In this document: in pieces, positions 22,898-34,459 of the stretch | Layout: each line of letters starts with the position of its first letter | How positions within the stretch are numbered: position 1 is the first letter of the stretch | DNA from: Diphasiastrum complanatum | Lineage: Eukaryota; Streptophyta; Lycopodiopsida; Lycopodiales; Lycopodiaceae | Reading direction: 5' to 3' | Assembly (NCBI GenBank): GCA_029204225.1 | Contig: CM055092.1 | Location: 68,402,821 to 68,466,820, forward strand | Length of the DNA: 64,000 nucleotides | Position numbers and translations under genes: made by a program | Notes under the pieces: model-generated | Database searches by the model: none | Told to the model about the DNA's origin: nothing | What the model saw: the letters and a program-made list of their open reading frames with translations, nothing else

Positions 22898-23745
22898 TGT
22901 TGGATTTATCTCCTTTACTCTCCTAAATCCTATTTTAATATGCCTCCATTCATGTTGTAATTTTTACTCATGTTGTCGCACAGTCTGCATATTTACATGT
23001 AAAATAAGACAGGCAAAAAATGCGATTGTAAGCATAAATACAAGTAAATTTTCACAGGCAAGAAAAGATGAAACGGGCAACACTGTGTTTTTACATGTGA
23101 TTTGTGACAGGCAAAAAAGACGACACTGCCCTACAAAAGGCCAAAGGTGCCCTTATAGAAAAGTGAAGGCACCTTGTATATCAAATCTTAAGGCATTTGT
23201 CAGAGTTTCACATTTTTCACATCTTCACCAACGTTCATTTCAGCGAAGGCTGATGTCGCAACCTTCTCACTCTCATCCCATGCAACTATGCAATCAGATT
23301 TGACAACGACAATAGCCACCCACGATCTCCTACAGACATGTACTTTCTTCATCTACACACTTGTAACATTATGTATATATTGGATACCATCTGTGAATTC
23401 AATATACGCAACGTGTGTGTGAAAATAATAACATCAAAAGCTTATCAGAGATAGATGAAGTAAATGCTTTCGCGCATCGATTCTGTGTATTGTCAGTAAT
23501 GGCTTATTCCTTTTACATATTGGATTAGCTTTGTAGAGCACGCGGTTTCGTCTGCTATTGTCTTGTGCGCAACAACATTATTGACCTGTATATTTTGTTA
23601 TACTTAATCTGATAACAGCTTTGTTTGTTCTACGTTCAGATTTGCGTCAATATTGTTACGCTCTTCTACATTCTGTCTGACTTTCTTATTTCTCAATCTG
23701 GTAATCTGTTCTTAGCGAATTATTATTAGTCTAGTTTTTCGCGAT
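22898..23745 (+). mobile_element. 3' LTR of copia copy D, right boundary unclear
   Basis: Starts TGTTGGATTTATCTCC after the polypurine tract. A TATATATTGG box lies near 23372. No CCAACA end is found before integrase coding sequence of the next copia piece appears at about 23746, so the LTR is truncated or fused to the neighbour. A 72-codon frame inside (23085-23303) is not meaningful. Confidence 0.6.
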
Positions 23746-24625
23746 TTGCGTGTGACGTTTTATGACGAAGCATGCAACGTGGTTGACGCCAATACCAATA
23801 CCCTAATCACTCAAGGCAGAATAAAAGGTAATCTATATCACCTAAAGGTACGCCTACCTACAGATCAGGTGCATCAGACTCATGATGATTCGCCAGACAC
23901 TCTGTGGCACATGAGACTATGCCACATGAACTCAATGACACTTTACCAAGCAAGCCATCATGGAGCGATAACAGGGGTCAGCATCTTGAATGCAACCAGT
24001 TCGACCACCTGTGATGCATGTCTGAAGGGTAAGATGTCACACACTCCATTTTTCAAAGACTCCTACAGAACGACCAAGATTCTAGAGTTAGTGCATTCTG
24101 ACATCTGTGGGCCCTTCAACGTGATCTCAGTAGGAGATTCAAAATATTACAGAACTTTCATTGATGATTATAGTAAATTTGTCAGAGTGTACTTTATTCA
24201 GAATAAATTTGAAGCACTTGATAAATTCACAGAATATGTGAACAATGATCGTGGCATCATTCACAGAAGGACTGCATCCTACACACCGCAGCACAACGGT
24301 GTTGCAGAAAGAAAGAATAGGACCCTAATGGAAGCTGTCAGATGCATGATGGCCTACTCGAAGGCTCCAAGGGTACTATGGGTTGAAGCAGTAGCTACAG
24401 CCGCATACATCCAAAATAGGACAAGGAAGTCTGGTGTCTCTCACACGACACCACATGAGTTATGGTGGGGTAGAAAGCCCAACTTGTCTCACATCAGAAT
24501 CTTTGCCTGTGCAGCTTATGCACATATCCTTGACAAGCTTCGAAAGAAGCTTGATGAGAAAGTTGAGCAGGGATTTCTGGTAAATTATGACAACAATTCG
24601 CAGTCGCACGACCATAGGGGGGATG
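23746..24625 (+). mobile_element. Copia copy E: pre-integrase and integrase lacking the second Asp
   Basis: Uninterrupted frame of about 290 codons. Pre-integrase zinc finger: LWHMRLCHMN and CDACLKGKMSH. Integrase: first Asp in VHSDICGPF (about residue 119), TFIDDYSKFVRVYF, then FTEYVNNDRGIIHRRTASYT, where about 35 residues holding the second catalytic Asp (normally R-S/T-DNGGEF) are missing, then NGVAERKNRTLME with the catalytic Glu. It ends at FLVNYDNNSQ where unrelated sequence starts. Despite the open frame the enzyme could not be active. Protease and gag are missing upstream, RT downstream. Confidence 0.88.
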
Positions 24626-25273
24626 GGGTGAGATAAGTTGCTACCTCCTCTCCACAAACTAATGTGTACCTTTGTTTTAACTTTGAGGGATGCGGAGATG
24701 GCGTGCCTCCCCACGGCCCCTCTTGGAAAATTTTTTGCAGAACTTTGAAAGCAAAACTTTTGCAAGAAGATGTTGTTAAACCTTAACACCAAGTTTAAAA
24801 CTTAGTTTTTTAATTGAAAATCTTTTAACTCTAAGTTGAAAATCCCAAAAGAGATTATGAATCTTTGTTTAAAAAGATTGAACAAAGCTTTTCTTGGAGC
24901 CCTGTCCTTGCAGTTCATACTTTTCCTTCCTCCCTCTCTATACTTGCAGCTCTCCAAAGCCTTGGAGAGGAACTGAGGTACATAGGGGAAAGGAGGTGGG
25001 AGAGGAAAATTAACTAAAAATTTTGTCCCTTTGGAGTCCATGGGCCATGTGGCATCCTTTGGTGGTCCCGCATGGTAGAGAAACTCTAGAAGGGACAAAT
25101 GGGGCCTTTCTTGGGCCCCACTTGTCCTTTTTGCATGGAGGAAGGGGAGGAGCTTTGGGGATGGGGTAAAGGAGTGTACGTTCACATTCCTTCACCCCAT
25201 TTTTTCCAAGTTGCTTGGTAGTGCTCCATAAGCTCAGGTTAGTTTATTTTTTTTCCTACACTTTACCCTCGCC
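24626..25273. other. Unassigned; likely leader of the gypsy element
   Basis: No coding homology. It directly precedes the gypsy gag remnant, so it may be LTR or leader sequence. No primer-binding site was recognised. Confidence 0.35.
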
Positions 25274-26165
25274 ATGGAGACTCCTATGGATGTCACCCAA
25301 GCTCCAAGCCCGATAAATCCGTTGTAGTAATAGATTATCGACATGCACTCCAAGCATGAACGGGTGGAGACCAAATTGAGGGCTATGTCCCAATCTCGAC
25401 AGGTTCTCCTCAACCCGATGTTCACCTTGGAATTTTTTATGGGGGAGAAAAATGACAGACACCAGGATGTGGTCTTGGCTTGGCTTGATCGATGGTCATC
25501 GATGGTCACTCACATTTTCCATGCATGATCTGCCAGACAACTCCCAGATTGCGACTGCCATAATGTTTTTACGTGGTAAAGAGTACTCATGGTGGTAGAA
25601 TCTTAAGGAGCATGTTACAGTCCCATCTACTTGGGATGATTTTTAGGTATCCTTTAAGGCCATCTTTATGCTAGTCCTTGACAATTTTGAGTATTATCAT
25701 TGATTTGCTACATTGCAAATGGGAACAGAATCGTTGGATGTCTACTTGCAGGACTTCCAAGAGGCAGCATCATGTGGTTTGTCAACCGCATTGAAATTTT
25801 TTTCCTTAAGCTACATTTTATTTTGGGCTTGCTCAAAGAGTATTAGCTGGAGGTCTACCACAATTAGCCACAATCCCTTGAGCATGTCGTGGGTTTCACT
25901 TAAATTTTCAACGATACGCACACTATAACCCGCAAAGAACATCAAAAGTCTGAATCCAAGGATAACCCCTCTTCGGGCCCTTCCTTTAAAAAGAGCAAAG
26001 AGAGAGCTCTTGACGAAGCTTCCCCTTTGGAAAAGAAAAAGGAACGCCCTCGGTTGGAGAGAGATGACTTTGACAAGGCCAGAAGTGGCGGGTTGTGTTT
26101 CTCCTGCATGGAGAAGGGGCACCTTCCAAAGGATTGCCCAAAGAACGGAAGAAGGGTTGCCGCTT
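25274..26165 (+). mobile_element. Ty3/gypsy gag remnant
   Basis: Starts METPMDVTQAPSPINP (25274). A capsid-like block at 25563-25780 reads FLRGKEYSWW, then LKEHVTVPSTWDDF, VSFKAIFM and DVYLQDFQEAA, the spacing of the retrotransposon gag family, with TAG and TGA interruptions. The zinc knuckle CFSCMEKGHLPKDC (26095-26137) is intact and in the same frame as the start. Protease, RT and integrase do not follow; at about 26330 a different gene family begins. Confidence 0.75.
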
Positions 26166-26329
26166 TGTCAAGCAGTGTTTGGACCTCATGACCTCATTCA
26201 GATGAGGGGGTTGGTGTTTGACAACAATTTTGTTTGTTTGTTTGCGGTTGCCAACTGTAGCTTCTACACCCATGACTATTTTCATCATCCTTTGCAGATC
26301 AGCATTGGTTGCAAATGAGCATCTAAAAG

Positions 26330-27250
26330 ACAATGACATGACCAAAAAATCGTTGAGTTCAGTATTGACAGCCAAGTCCGCAAAGTATTTATTGGACAAT
26401 AATCGATATTCTCGAATCAAATATAAGGTCACTGAGGCCTTGATGAGTGAGGTCGGTAAGGTTATCAACCGAACATTAATTCAGGGAGCATGTGATTTCT
26501 AAAGTATTAGCTGGGAGGCATATGCCAGTATATTTAAAACTATTAAAGAGGCTTTTGGACAATTGCATGTTAGAAAATTCCCCGTTCCTCACCCTTTTCA
26601 GATTAAATTGGAGGCTCTAGGTAATTCTTCTATTTCTTGTATTGATGTATTCTTTAGAGATGACACTGTCTATAGTAATTGTATAGGGATATGCAAAATG
26701 TCATTGGAATCCTTTTTCACATCAATGAGATTTATAATTCAAAATCTAGCAATTTGTCATATGATTCTACCAACAACTTGTTTGTGGATTTGAAATTATT
26801 GAGATTTATAGTGAAATTCTATAATATTACAATTGTTGGTACTAGCAAACTTATACTGGTGGTCAATTTAGATGAATCGGAAGTTATAAAAGGACAAAAG
26901 CTAGAAAGAGTAAGTATTACACTCATGAATGGAGCATTGAACAATGCAACAAACTCAAGGGATCTCAGCTTCAGTGTGCAATCAGAAAATGACATATGTG
27001 GTGGCTAGCATGTTTTCAGGTAAAAAATACTATTATTTATATGTCATTTCTTTTGGTACGATTAACTATTTTGCATATATAAGAACTTATGGTTCCATAT
27101 GTTGTACAGGTTATCAAAGAGGACCACGATGTTCTTTCTTGAATTTTTAGCAGAACAAGCTATCTAGATATCATCAAGGATAATATGACACTGCATATAG
27201 ATATAGGCAATTGTAGTTTTGTTCATTTTTCAGATCTTGTACATTTCTAA
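26330..27250 (+). pseudogene. Unfamiliar transposase-like family, copy 1 (partial)
   Basis: Blocks align with copy 2 (28537-31372, minus): EGACDDSGIS of copy 2 corresponds to QGACDF*SIS here, followed by YASIFKTIKEAFGQ (26518-26562), then FVDLKLLRFIVKFYN and NLDESEVIKGQKLERVSITL at about 26780-26925. An intron at 27020-27109 (TTTTCAG|GTAAAA, TTGTACAG|GTTATC) leads to VIKEDHDVLS*IFSRTSYLD, matching VLKEDHKIFSWISSRTNYG across the equivalent intron of copy 2. Stops and a one-base slip near 27000 break it. It ends near 27250, before the CxxC region. The Asp of LDESE is the candidate first catalytic acid, as argued for copy 2. Confidence 0.6.
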
Positions 27251-28476
27251 CCTTCTTCCAAACAAAAACATGATAGGAAATTTTTGAAATTATATAAAAA
27301 CTTTAAAAAAATTACCCAATGTAATATTCACAATAGAAAATATCGTCTTCTTATAGAAGACATGACATTTATTTGTTTGATCTCTGTTGAAGAACCATAA
27401 GATGAGCCTGCTGGTTCATCATCATTAGATTTACCTACTATCTCTTCATCATTTTCAAGAAATGTAGATGAAGATGACGTTGATATAGGTGTTGAAGTTG
27501 AAGCTGAAATGGCATCTGAATTTGAGCAAACTACTTGCCGCTCAATAATTTTGTTTGATTGTAAATCTTCAGAAACTTCTTTTAAGGAGAAAAATTTCCT
27601 GGATCTTCTTGTATATATCATAAATAATGATAGTTATATATCATTATATCAAAGATGTTTTTGATTTGAGAGAAGATGAAATCTTCTCGATGTTTTCAAA
27701 AGAATTGTTAGAATTTTCAGATATTATTGATTATGATTATGATGATCTCGAGACAGAGATTGATATTGTGAAGGATGGAAAATGGAAATCTGGCAAGGAG
27801 GCATTGGGAGAAAGAATTTTTGGAGTTTCGGAAAAGGTATCCACCAAGGATTCATCAGAAACTAGTGAGAACTGAAGAGTCTAGTGGTGGCCATGACATT
27901 ACAACAAAAAATATGGTCGGTTTCGATGAAGATGATCTTGTAAGTTGAGACCTTATACTTTAATTATTGTTCTATTTTTTGTAATTGTGATTTTGACCTT
28001 TCAATCTAAATATATCTCTTATTACTCTTCTTTATAGAATATCATCGAAGTAGATGTCTTTGCTATAAGACATTGACGTCTTTGTGACTGATCGGTCACA
28101 AGGAGACATCCCTTGCCCATTATTTGAGGAATTTTGTAAATAACGAAATTTGTATATATCATACGAGTTATTATAGTCCATTCACCGCAACCATTATAAC
28201 GACAATTAGAGCAATGTTTGTTTGCTTAGGAGGCCACAATTATGCCAAAAGAACATTCAAAATTATGTTTAATAAGAGCGATCTAGCTGTTAAATACTTG
28301 GCTATATCCCTGAAAATACCACAAAAATATCATCTTCAATGGTCGTTTATCTGGGATATATAGATATGAGCAAAAAGAAGAATATACAGTTTTTAGATCC
28401 ATATGAAAGGATTGTTCCTTCATGACAATACCATGCATCTCAATCTTGGAGATGATGAAAATTGAAATTAAAATAG

Positions 28477-28478
<2 letters not shown>
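27251..28478. other. Unassigned, with acidic short frames
   Basis: Minus frame 27621-27328 is Ser/Thr/Asp-rich (SASTSTPISTSSSS, ENDEEIVG) and plus frame 27627-27875 is Asp/Glu-rich (DYDYDDLETEIDI). Both look like acidic or disordered tails and may belong to the neighbouring repeat family, but nothing supports a specific assignment. Confidence 0.3.

Positions 28479-28529
<51 letters not shown>
28479..28529. repeat. (TA)n microsatellite, about 50 bp
   Basis: Perfect TA tract, just beyond the 3' end of copy 2 of the transposase-like family. (TA)n can be a preferred insertion site for DNA transposons. Confidence 0.97.
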
Positions 28530-28531
<2 letters not shown>

Positions 28532-28536
28532 GTTTT

Positions 28537-31372
28537 TCATTGTATCACGAGAATCTTTTCTTTTTTTTGCTGAGTTCTTAGCTTGATATTTAAATTGTGC
28601 TTGTCTGTAGAGAACCGCTGGAATAGTTGTACTAAATATTTACTTTTTGACTTATGTCCACCATGATTTGTAGCTCTATGAAATGATCCTCTTGCTTGCC
28701 AATGTGATTTTTTCATACATTGTGATGACCAGATACTTAAGCTCCCAAATTCATTTGCAAAATAATTTGCATGATGAAGAAAGATGTGCTGCAAACAAGA
28801 GTTGAAATAAGTAGCATCAGTAGAAATAAATACAATCATGAATGAGATAAGTACCATTATCATATAATGAAATAGAACAGTACCATATAATGTGTAACGT
28901 GATCTTCTCTCCAATAATCTCGGACAGATTTTACAAATGTGGTGCAATGATTTTGCAAAGAGGCTAAAAGCTAGTGGCCTATTACATCCGTTAGATATTC
29001 CTACCGGAAAGTGGGAAAGTATATCTATGGATTTTGTGGTCGGGCTTCCACGTATAGGGAAGGGCCACGATTCTGTTTGGGTCATTGTTCAAATAGTAAT
29101 GCAATTTGTTTTTAAAGATTATTTATAGAAATTTTTTGAAATTTACTTGGATGACCTGAGAGTCCATAGTACAGATATAGACCACCTGGATTTATTGGAG
29201 AAAGTATTTGAAAGATGTCGCAAGTATCAAATTTCCTTGAATCCAGTCCACATAGAGTTGTGCTTGGGCATGTGATATCAAGACATGGCATTGCCATAGA
29301 TTATTCTAAAATACAGGTTATTGTGGAATTGCCACCACCAACAACAATTCATGGAGTTTATGTGCTTATGGGTCATGCAAACTACTATCAAATTTTTTTG
29401 ATGATATGTTTTCTTTCCTGATAGCACCTATGAGTTTGTTTAAGTTCCTCCACACTTGTGTCTTTTCCATTCAATTACCTCATTCCAATGTTTGTGTGGC
29501 TGAAACAATTTCATTCTAAATTTCTTATCTGACACTAGATTCTTTGCATGTGTGATTGGATAAGAATCTTCTTGCTTTAGCGCCTCCAATTGATGGCTTA
29601 TTAGGAACATTTTATTTTTTTCTAGAGAGTCTGTCACTTTTTTCAATGGTGACATTCCCTTTATGTAGTCCTGCCTCTGAAAAAACTTCTTCCAACCTCT
29701 TTATAGCTGCTTTAGCCACAAACTCTGGTTTTGTATTCCATGCAAGGAGAATATGCAGATAAATAAGTTTTTCAATAATATGAACTTCAACATGTAATGT
29801 GCATATGTGAACATGTTTTAATGGAATTGGCAGCACACTCTTCATATTTGGATCTTTTGCTTCTCGTGTTGGTCGTCCCAAATTCATATTGTAGCAATCC
29901 TTCATGCAATAAAGACATGGATGCTTTGATGTTGCCCCATCAGAGACATTATACATACATTTCAATGTTTTCAAATCTCTAGCAAGGTGCCATTGAATTT
30001 GAAAACTTCCATGGTTTTCGACTATAAATTTCTCACCCTCCAAATGTCTCTTTATATTCTCGCCATAATTTGTACGTGAAGATATCCATGAAAATATTTT
30101 ATGGTCCTCTTTCAAGACCTGTAGAGAAGTAAGTAATGCATGACATGTTAATAAAAAAACGGCAATGTCTTCAATGTTGATAACAATACTTAAAAAGAAA
30201 ATTCAAAATTGAAAAGTATACATGAAATGCAGCCAACCACCATATGTGATTTTTCGTTTGAACACTAAACGTTTGATCATCGGTATTTGAAATTTTGTTC
30301 ATCAAAGTAACACTCACTCATTCCAACTTTTGACCTTTGATAATTTCAGATTCATCTAATTTGATTACAATAATAACCTTTCCATTTACTTGATGTTTGT
30401 CTAATTTATAGAATCGAATAATGTATTTTAGAACATTTTTAATATCAAGAAAAATATTATTGCAATCGTTGTAATTGAGCTCACCACATTCTGATTTGTA
30501 GAAATCAGTTATATGAAGTGGTTGGACTACTACTTTGAACATTCCGTCATTATAATAATTTCTTGCTAATCTTACCCGATATAGACGAGGAAGATAAGTT
30601 TTCTTCATCATCACTTGAGAAAAGGCTTCTTTAACTATTCTAAAAAAAATAGAATAATCATTTCTGCTAATTCCAGAATCATCGCATGCACCTTCTTTCA
30701 CATTTGCATCCAAGTAAGTTTGAACCTTATTTAAAACAGTCTCTGCAATTTCTTTTTTCATTTTTTCAAACCGAGCATTTTTCATCATTGTTTTTGTTGA
30801 CTTTCTCGGTAAAACATGACTTAGAGATTCTCCAATGCATGAACAATATGTTAAATAGTTCTTTGCCACCAAATATGATATGCAACAAACATATAAAACT
30901 CAAATTATATTTAATAAATTGATAATGCATAAATGCAAATCAAACTTAAATGACAAATACAAATCAAATAAATAGTTTATAAGAAAACATACGAATCATT
31001 TTTTTTATTGTTGCTATGTGTGGATAAATCATCAATATTTTTCATCAATACTCTCTTTCTTTTTCTTTTCATCATTGTCTTTTTTAAAAGTTGTATATCA
31101 ACAACAGATTTTAAACTATCGAATTGCAACTTCTCCATGGATTCTAACATATTTTGGTTTGAGCCTCGAAGACCAGTGACTATATCATTCAACTCTGATA
31201 TAACATGCTTGAGTGCATTGTTTTCAGCACTAGTGTGTTGCACATAATGAAGCAATTGTTGATTAGCAAACTGTAATTGCTGATTAAGACAAGATACGCT
31301 ATGCATTCCAATATCACGCAACCTTCGACAATATCCAAGTAATCCACTATTTCCTTCATAAAAATCTGACAA
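28537..31372 (-). pseudogene. Unfamiliar multi-exon transposase-like gene, copy 2
   Basis: Minus-strand blocks: 31372-30977, a heptad-rich coiled coil (LQFANQQLLHYVQHTSAENN, then KKTMMKRKRKR); 30872-30222 with EGACDDSGIS, YSIFFRIVKEAFSQ and VIKLDESEIIKGQKLE; intron 30221-30119 (CAT|GTATAC, CTACAG|GTCTTG); 30118-29440 with LKEDHKIFSWISSRT, WHLARDLKTLKCMYNVSDGA and CLYCMKDC; and a last exon 28788-28537 with NEFGSLSIWSSQCMKKSHW and RATNHGG. The order Asp, D-x-K-x-L, G-A-x-S-x(n)-CxxC, then SxQxxxKxH and R-x-T-x-x-GG resembles unnamed transposase-like proteins I remember from animals and other eukaryotes, where an E follows the SxQ motif; here it is K. DDE-type catalysis is inference. A gypsy piece (28931-29420) interrupts it and a frame break falls near 29640. 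Confidence 0.6.
28931..29420 (+). mobile_element. Rearranged Ty3/gypsy fragment: integrase piece then RT piece
   Basis: Plus frame 28931-29100 reads NDFAKRLKASGLLHPLDIPT, GKWESISMDFVVGLP and GKGHDSVWVIV, the start of a gypsy integrase core with its first Asp. After a stop, 29128-29240 reads FFEIYLDDLRVHSTDIDHL, an RT with catalytic YLDD, continuing in another frame with LGHVISRHGIAIDYSKIQ and GHANYYQ to 29420. In a normal gypsy element RT precedes integrase, so the order is reversed. The piece separates the CxxC exon of copy 2 of the transposase-like family from its last exon. Confidence 0.85.
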
Positions 31373-34269
31373 GATAAGTTATGGACTTGAAATCTGGACA
31401 CAGATTGGTAGTTGGATCATTAAGAAAAATTGATCCATTCACCCACAAATCTATATTCATATGATTATTCACTCTCAATTCTCTAACTTGCAGCAGCATT
31501 CTCTACAGCTTTCGAATTTTTCTTAATAATTGGAGTGCATTCCATAAGAAGTGCAACATGCAAATGGAACATTGCCATTGTTGCAAGCTACTATACGTAA
31601 ATGCTTCAAACTACAATAAGTCAAATTGAATAGATATAGAGTACCTTACATTTGTAATGTCTATGTACCAAGATTTATAACGAAACTCTTAAAGCTCTAG
31701 CTCCGAGTTTAGAAACGCGCATGCAGAGAAGTTATTACATCTCATGCTTAACTAACTAATGTCTGATGTTAACCATAGTAGAACATTAGGCAAGGTCGAG
31801 AACTCAAAAAACGGCAACCAAAAGTTACCAGTTCACATTTTCTCTCTACGTAGCTTCTCTCTAAAGTGAAATTTCTTAAAGGGCCCATTTTGAGCCCATA
31901 TTTCTCCTAATGAAATCACAGTGAAATTGGGAGATTTGGGAGACTATAGTCTAGTTGGAGATGCTACCTATAGACTAGGATTTGGATGCTAAGTCCATGT
32001 CGAAGACACAAGGATGGATAATCGCAATTGGAGTACAACTAGAACTTTGCTCGTCAAGCACATGAAAAGTTGTGAGATGAGCTTTCATAATTATGAAGTC
32101 TAGGTAGAGTTTGATTCTGTTGAAAAGGATTGACATGAAGCTAGAACGTATCCCTTGCATTGTTGTGGCTTGTCTTATTCTGCATAACTTCTGCATTATA
32201 CAAGGCTCTTTCGATGATAAGCGGAATACAAATTGATGAGGGGCTATTGATGTGAGCAAAACTAGAAGTAGATTGGAAACAATGAGGGTTTACAATGTCC
32301 ACATATCAGCGAGACTTTTGTGAGATTCTAATCACAAAACATGTGCATCAATCAAACATAATTCAACTTAGACTGCCTAAATTTAGACTTGATCATAGCA
32401 GATTCAAAACCACCTCATTGGATAGAGTTAAGATCCATGTACCAATGTGTGAGACTTTTCTTTGTTGTGCAAATTTGTTTTGTATCATTTTGAAGCAAGA
32501 GGTGTTTATGAGGTGCCTTGGACAAGCACTTCTAGGGGCTATGGAAAATGCAGGAGACACCCTACAGGTTTGAGTACTGAAGGATCTACATGTGTTGTGC
32601 TAGATCCTAAAAGAAAGGTGATTTCCTACATTCTAGAGCGATAATCTGTGCCATAGAGTGTCAATATTGTTTACTTTTGTGTGTGATATGCATCAGAGCA
32701 TTGTTAAGGAGGTTTTCATTGGTATAGCCTTTTGTGATTGTTTTCATATGCACCAAAAAGGATTGCTTAGAAGTATGCTGATTTGTTGTGCAAACATTGC
32801 TCGAAGCGAACGAAATTGGTGAAAGTATGAGCACTGTTGCTGGTACTGTTCTTCTCTTGTACAAATGAGGATGCAAGCACAACTGAAGCGCTTTTCCAAT
32901 TGTAAGTGCAACTCCATTGACTTTCTATGCCAATTGTGTCCATAAAAATTAGCAGAGCCGTGAGGGCAAGCACTGAATTACAACATCTAGTTTCATGATA
33001 ATAGAAATGCGCACCATAGGCAATGCAAATCACAAAGGCACATAAAAAGCTCTAATTGGCTGGTAAATTTGGCATTTCATACTGCTTAGGGTTTGCACCT
33101 TGATAATGAATAAACATCTTGCATAAGAATTGAACTGATAACGAGTTGCTGGGGGTAACAACCAATGCTGGTTTATCATTTGCTTTCTATGATTTGTCCA
33201 CCAAAACAGATCTACATTCTTGAAGTAAGGCAAGAAGCTCATCTTTTCTGTCAATTTCTTCCTCAAGGTCATTGATATGCGCCAACTCTTCCATATTTGT
33301 TCACACATTAGGCATTCTTTCAATTTGAGCGGTGAACTTGAGCTTTCTCAATTTGCCTTGTATGTTGCTAGTGTCTCTTCCTGTCTTACGAATTGTTCCC
33401 TCATTTCCTCTTATTTTTCTAGCGGAAGCAAATAGAGACTGGATTCGTCAAGTTGAGAAAAGGTCAGCTTTAGTCTGCAGCTTTTACAAAAAGCTGCGAA
33501 GTGAACACTGTGGATAGCAATATGCTCCTCTGATCCTTCGAACTTGGTTCAACAATGGAAGCCTTTTTTAAAAGCAGATTGATGATGATGTCCGACTTTA
33601 ATATTATTAATCTTCACAATTTCAATCGGCATTTCCATTCTAAATAACTTCATTGCTTGTGCATTTGTTCTTTCACGTCAAAATATTCACATGCTGATCT
33701 TCTCTCTCTCACAGTTTGTCACCTCTAAGCGTTTCTGGATTTTGGAGCAGAACATTCATGGCAATTGGCTTGTTGTTGGCCGTCTTTTGTGATCTGCACA
33801 TGGTATGTATTTATATTTAAGCATATGCCAGTCCTTTTTAAGTTTCTCGATCCTTCCATTAAGCCCACCTCGACTGCTTGACATCTTGCTTCTGCAGATG
33901 ACACCCTCTACGGGTTAAGAATGACTATGGTCAATGATCTAAGCTTCTTTTCTTGATAACGTATACTTTTTCTGTAAATTTTCATAAGATTTCTGACTTG
34001 ACTCTTGCCAGTCAGCCGTTCTAAAAGAAACCTGAATTCAGGACATTTGCTCTATTATGTTTTTCCCATTTCAGTTACTGCTTGTCAAGTGCTGATCAAC
34101 TTTAATATTCCATTTTGTGTAAAGTTTTTTCATTCACAAATATTTCTTGTGTACCATTCTTTCGTTAAATGGTGAAAAATTTACTATTGCATAGAAGTAA
34201 TGGGTAATGGATTTTTGGTGACTATTCTGCCCATTTCTGAACAGATTAAAACGCAAAATAGTCACCATC
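31373..34269. other. Mostly unassigned; one coiled-coil-like stretch
   Basis: No complete gene. On the minus strand around 33300-33180 the frame giving MEELAHINDLEEEIDRKDEL and LALLQECRSVL looks like a coding coiled-coil exon (about 37 codons to a TAG), but no flanking exons could be joined. A 60-codon plus frame at 32462-32644 (FVLYHFEARGVYEVPW) is of unknown value. Introns of a large gene or old repeats are both possible. Confidence 0.3.
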
Positions 34270-34340
34270 TGCCACGTGGCAGCATTGAATTGGTCTCAAA
34301 TTTTTTTAGTGCTGATTTTGCTTGCACCTGCCACGTGGCA
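34270..34340. promoter_or_regulatory. Pair of perfect G-box palindromes
   Basis: TGCCACGTGGCA occurs at 34270-34281 and again at 34329-34340, 59 bp apart start to start. CACGTG is the core bound by plant bZIP and bHLH factors (HY5, ABF and PIF types), and the 12-bp palindrome is a high-affinity form. No gene is recognised just downstream on either strand, and the MYB gene ends 1.2 kb away. Confidence 0.6.
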
Positions 34341-34408
34341 ACTAAGGATTGATTTAAAAAGGATGCAATGGAAGGGGCGGGGCAGAGGCCATTCTGCCCG
34401 GTTTGGAT

Positions 34409-34459
34409 TTCCAAAATTTTTTAGGCTCGGCCCAGAGGGGCCTCGCCTAAAAAAATTGT
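34409..34459. repeat. GC-rich imperfect hairpin with A/T flanks
   Basis: AATTTTTTAGGCTCGGCCC (left) and GGGGCCTCGCCTAAAAAAATT (right) pair with one bulge and one mismatch around a 3-nt AGA loop. It resembles the end of a small foldback element; no target duplication was identified. Confidence 0.6.

Noticed and set aside
28537-29085. 182-codon continuous minus frame as one protein
   Set aside because: The upstream third is antisense to the gypsy integrase piece, and the middle contains an intron; only 28788-28537 is taken as exon.
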